Source: Bacteroidota bacterium
Lineage (GTDB): Bacteria; Bacteroidota; Bacteroidia; Flavobacteriales; Weeksellaceae
Reading direction: 5' to 3'
Assembly (NCBI GenBank): GCA_023458415.1
Contig: JAEWZO010000032.1
Span: 1 to 42,521 of the forward strand
DNA length: 42,521 bases
Within the stretch, counting starts at the first letter, position 1; the number at the start of each line of letters is the position of its first letter. A program made the position numbers and the translations under genes. Positions 41,355-42,521 of the stretch are shown in pieces. The notes beneath the pieces are model-generated. The model had not been told where the DNA came from. It saw nothing but the letters and a program-made list of their open reading frames with translations, and searched no databases.

Positions 41355-42290
41355 ATGACTGACTTCTATATCGCAATATATATTCTAATGGTAACCTTTA
41401 CAATCCTTGTCCCCTTCTATCTTGCAGGGCGGCTTTGGTTTGCGTTCAGTCCGTTTGCGATAAACTATTACTCCAAGGAAAGGGCAAACTGGTATAACGA
41501 CTGGAACACCCAGCGGTTTTTAATCGTTTTGAATTTATTTTTGGTTTCATTGTCGCTTTCCTTTTTCTGGGGCGGGAAAATACTGGAAGATATCCATGCC
41601 GAGAAGATCGACTTTACCCAAATCCTATTCTATATCATTCTTCAAATTCTTGCCGTAATACTGTTCGAGGTAAAAATGGAACACCCATTTAAGCCAATTC
41701 AGGCATTCAAAAAATTCAAGAAAAACAGTTATAGCGAAAGGTTTGAGTTCCGAGAAAAGCAAGACGCGGCAGATAAAATAGAACACCATTCCAATGAGTT
41801 AAAAAGAGAATTTTTGAAAGTTGGCACTAAGATTTCAAACGAATTAAATAATCAACAAATCATTTTATCTGAAACCAACGAACTCGCAAAACACAACAAT
41901 AATATCCTACAGGAATCCGATTTTGCTTTTGAAATAAAAAAGAATCCGAATATGGTCATTGATGACATTTTGCGGGATTATTTTATTTCTAAAGATTCCG
42001 AGAGGGATTTATCGGACTTTTTACTGCGGAAGAAAAACTCTGGAAAGATTCTGTTTACAAAGCCTGCAAGGAACGGCGTGAGCGTACAGCCTATTTTGGA
42101 CTTTTTCTCGACCTTTACTAATGTTATGGAAAGTTGTAAATCCGGCACAATAACCCAAGCCGAAACCTGCAAAATTATCAACGCCGTCACCTCGGCAAAA
42201 GACAGGCTCGGAAATATCGCAGAAGAGCCAATAAACAGCAGGAACCTCTCAAAATATCTTTCCAACAGCGATGTTCAGGATGATATATAG
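41355..42290 (+). CDS. Membrane/coiled-coil protein of unknown function, first gene after tRNA-Asn
   Basis: The 311-aa protein has three hydrophobic segments near residues 3-28, 54-76 and 88-106. A charged region of about 90 residues follows with coiled-coil character (DAADKIEHHSNELKREFLKV). The C-terminal cytoplasmic domain has DDILRDYFISKDSERDLSDFL and NSRNLSKYLSNSD. I do not recognise the family. The position behind a tRNA, repeats and terminator suggests cargo of an island that continues beyond the window. Confidence 0.6.
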   Translation: MTDFYIAIYILMVTFTILVPFYLAGRLWFAFSPFAINYYSKERANWYNDWNTQRFLIVLNLFLVSLSLSFFWGGKILEDIHAEKIDFTQILFYIILQILAVILFEVKMEHPFKPIQAFKKFKKNSYSERFEFREKQDAADKIEHHSNELKREFLKVGTKISNELNNQQIILSETNELAKHNNNILQESDFAFEIKKNPNMVIDDILRDYFISKDSERDLSDFLLRKKNSGKILFTKPARNGVSVQPILDFFSTFTNVMESCKSGTITQAETCKIINAVTSAKDRLGNIAEEPINSRNLSKYLSNSDVQDDI

Positions 42291-42351
42291 TCTAAAATCC
42301 AAAAAAACATTTTCTCTTTAAAAATCATATTTGTCTGATAACCAGAATCAT

Positions 42352-42480
42352 AAAGGCGACAGTTAGTCGCTTTTAATGGTTTATTGACTAAACCATTATA
42401 AAACAAAACCTCCTATTGAACGCACATTTCTTTAGGTTGTTTTATTTTACAAAAAACTTTTTAAGTCGCTTTTAGGCGGC
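42352..42480. other. Cluster of strong hairpins after the unknown gene
   Basis: AAAGGCGAC / GTCGCTTTT (42352-42374) can terminate the upstream gene. Directly after it, AATGGTTTA / TAAACCATT (42375-42397) is a perfect 9-bp stem. AGTCGCTTTTA recurs about 100 bp later (42464-42474), where it pairs with GGCGGCT. No open frame is visible in 42291-42521. Confidence 0.5.
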
Positions 42481-42521
42481 TATTTCTTTGGGAAATATCT
42501 TGGCCTCAACAAAATTCAACG

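Overview
The window looks like chromosome from a member of the Bacteroidetes, most likely family Weeksellaceae (Chryseobacterium/Kaistella type). The evidence is a type IX secretion C-terminal sorting domain, promoters of the Bacteroidetes form TTTG-N19/20-TAnnTTTG, DUF4252, GIN-domain and DUF4407 proteins, an LptD/LptE pair of flavobacterial type, and AT-rich DNA. No database was consulted; family names rest on recognised motifs.

Region 1 (1-15.66 kb) is core chromosome. It holds a DUF4407 membrane protein, an OFA-type MFS transporter with a TTG start, a small lipoprotein, a frameshifted secreted delta-60-repeat protein, guaB, and a four-gene unit led by an ECF sigma factor (sigma, membrane protein, DUF4252-GIN fusion, DUF4252 lipoprotein). 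It continues with a DegP/HtrA protease, RidA, an LptD-like protein divergent from an N-acetylmuramoyl-L-alanine amidase, and tRNA-Glu / rpsT / tRNA-Glu.

Region 2 (15,661-24,462) is an 8.8-kb integrated element in the 3' end of the second tRNA-Glu. It is bounded by a 15-bp direct repeat and carries a tyrosine integrase. All its recognised protein genes lie on the minus strand: integrase, an unknown 256-aa protein, a MerR-like HTH protein, a DUF3987 ATPase-like protein, a PrimPol-Toprim primase, a KilAC-like small protein, six small diverged paralogues with nested starts, and a GRPKGSKNK-type protein of the kind found near phage terminases. I see no relaxase, conjugation, capsid or portal gene. 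Two mirror-image arrays of six TGACAACT iterons with the same internal spacing enclose the replication and small-gene block. Tandem TTGTACTAAA repeats near both att sites look like integrase arm sites. A promoter followed by a hairpin terminator at the left end predicts a roughly 70-nt small RNA. The simplest reading is a phage-satellite-like integrative element of a type I do not recognise. It is the strongest candidate here for an undescribed system.

Region 3 (24.5-41.2 kb) is core chromosome again. It holds miaB / sigma-54-type activator / lptE / acidic TPR-like protein, a TonB-C-like secreted protein, lysA, a DnaQ-type exonuclease with a degenerate GIY-YIG-like domain, a HerA-like (DUF853) ATPase and a GreA-like coiled-coil protein. 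It continues with a reactive-sulfur cassette (TauE/SafE, persulfide-dioxygenase-like MBL-rhodanese, rhodanese-cupin lipoprotein, thioredoxin), a nitrilase-family hydrolase, a small outer-membrane protein, rseP and tRNA-Asn.

Region 4 (41.24 kb to the end) resembles the left end of a second tRNA-associated island: terminator, direct repeat TCACGAACA x2, an unknown membrane/coiled-coil protein and a cluster of strong hairpins. It runs out of the window.
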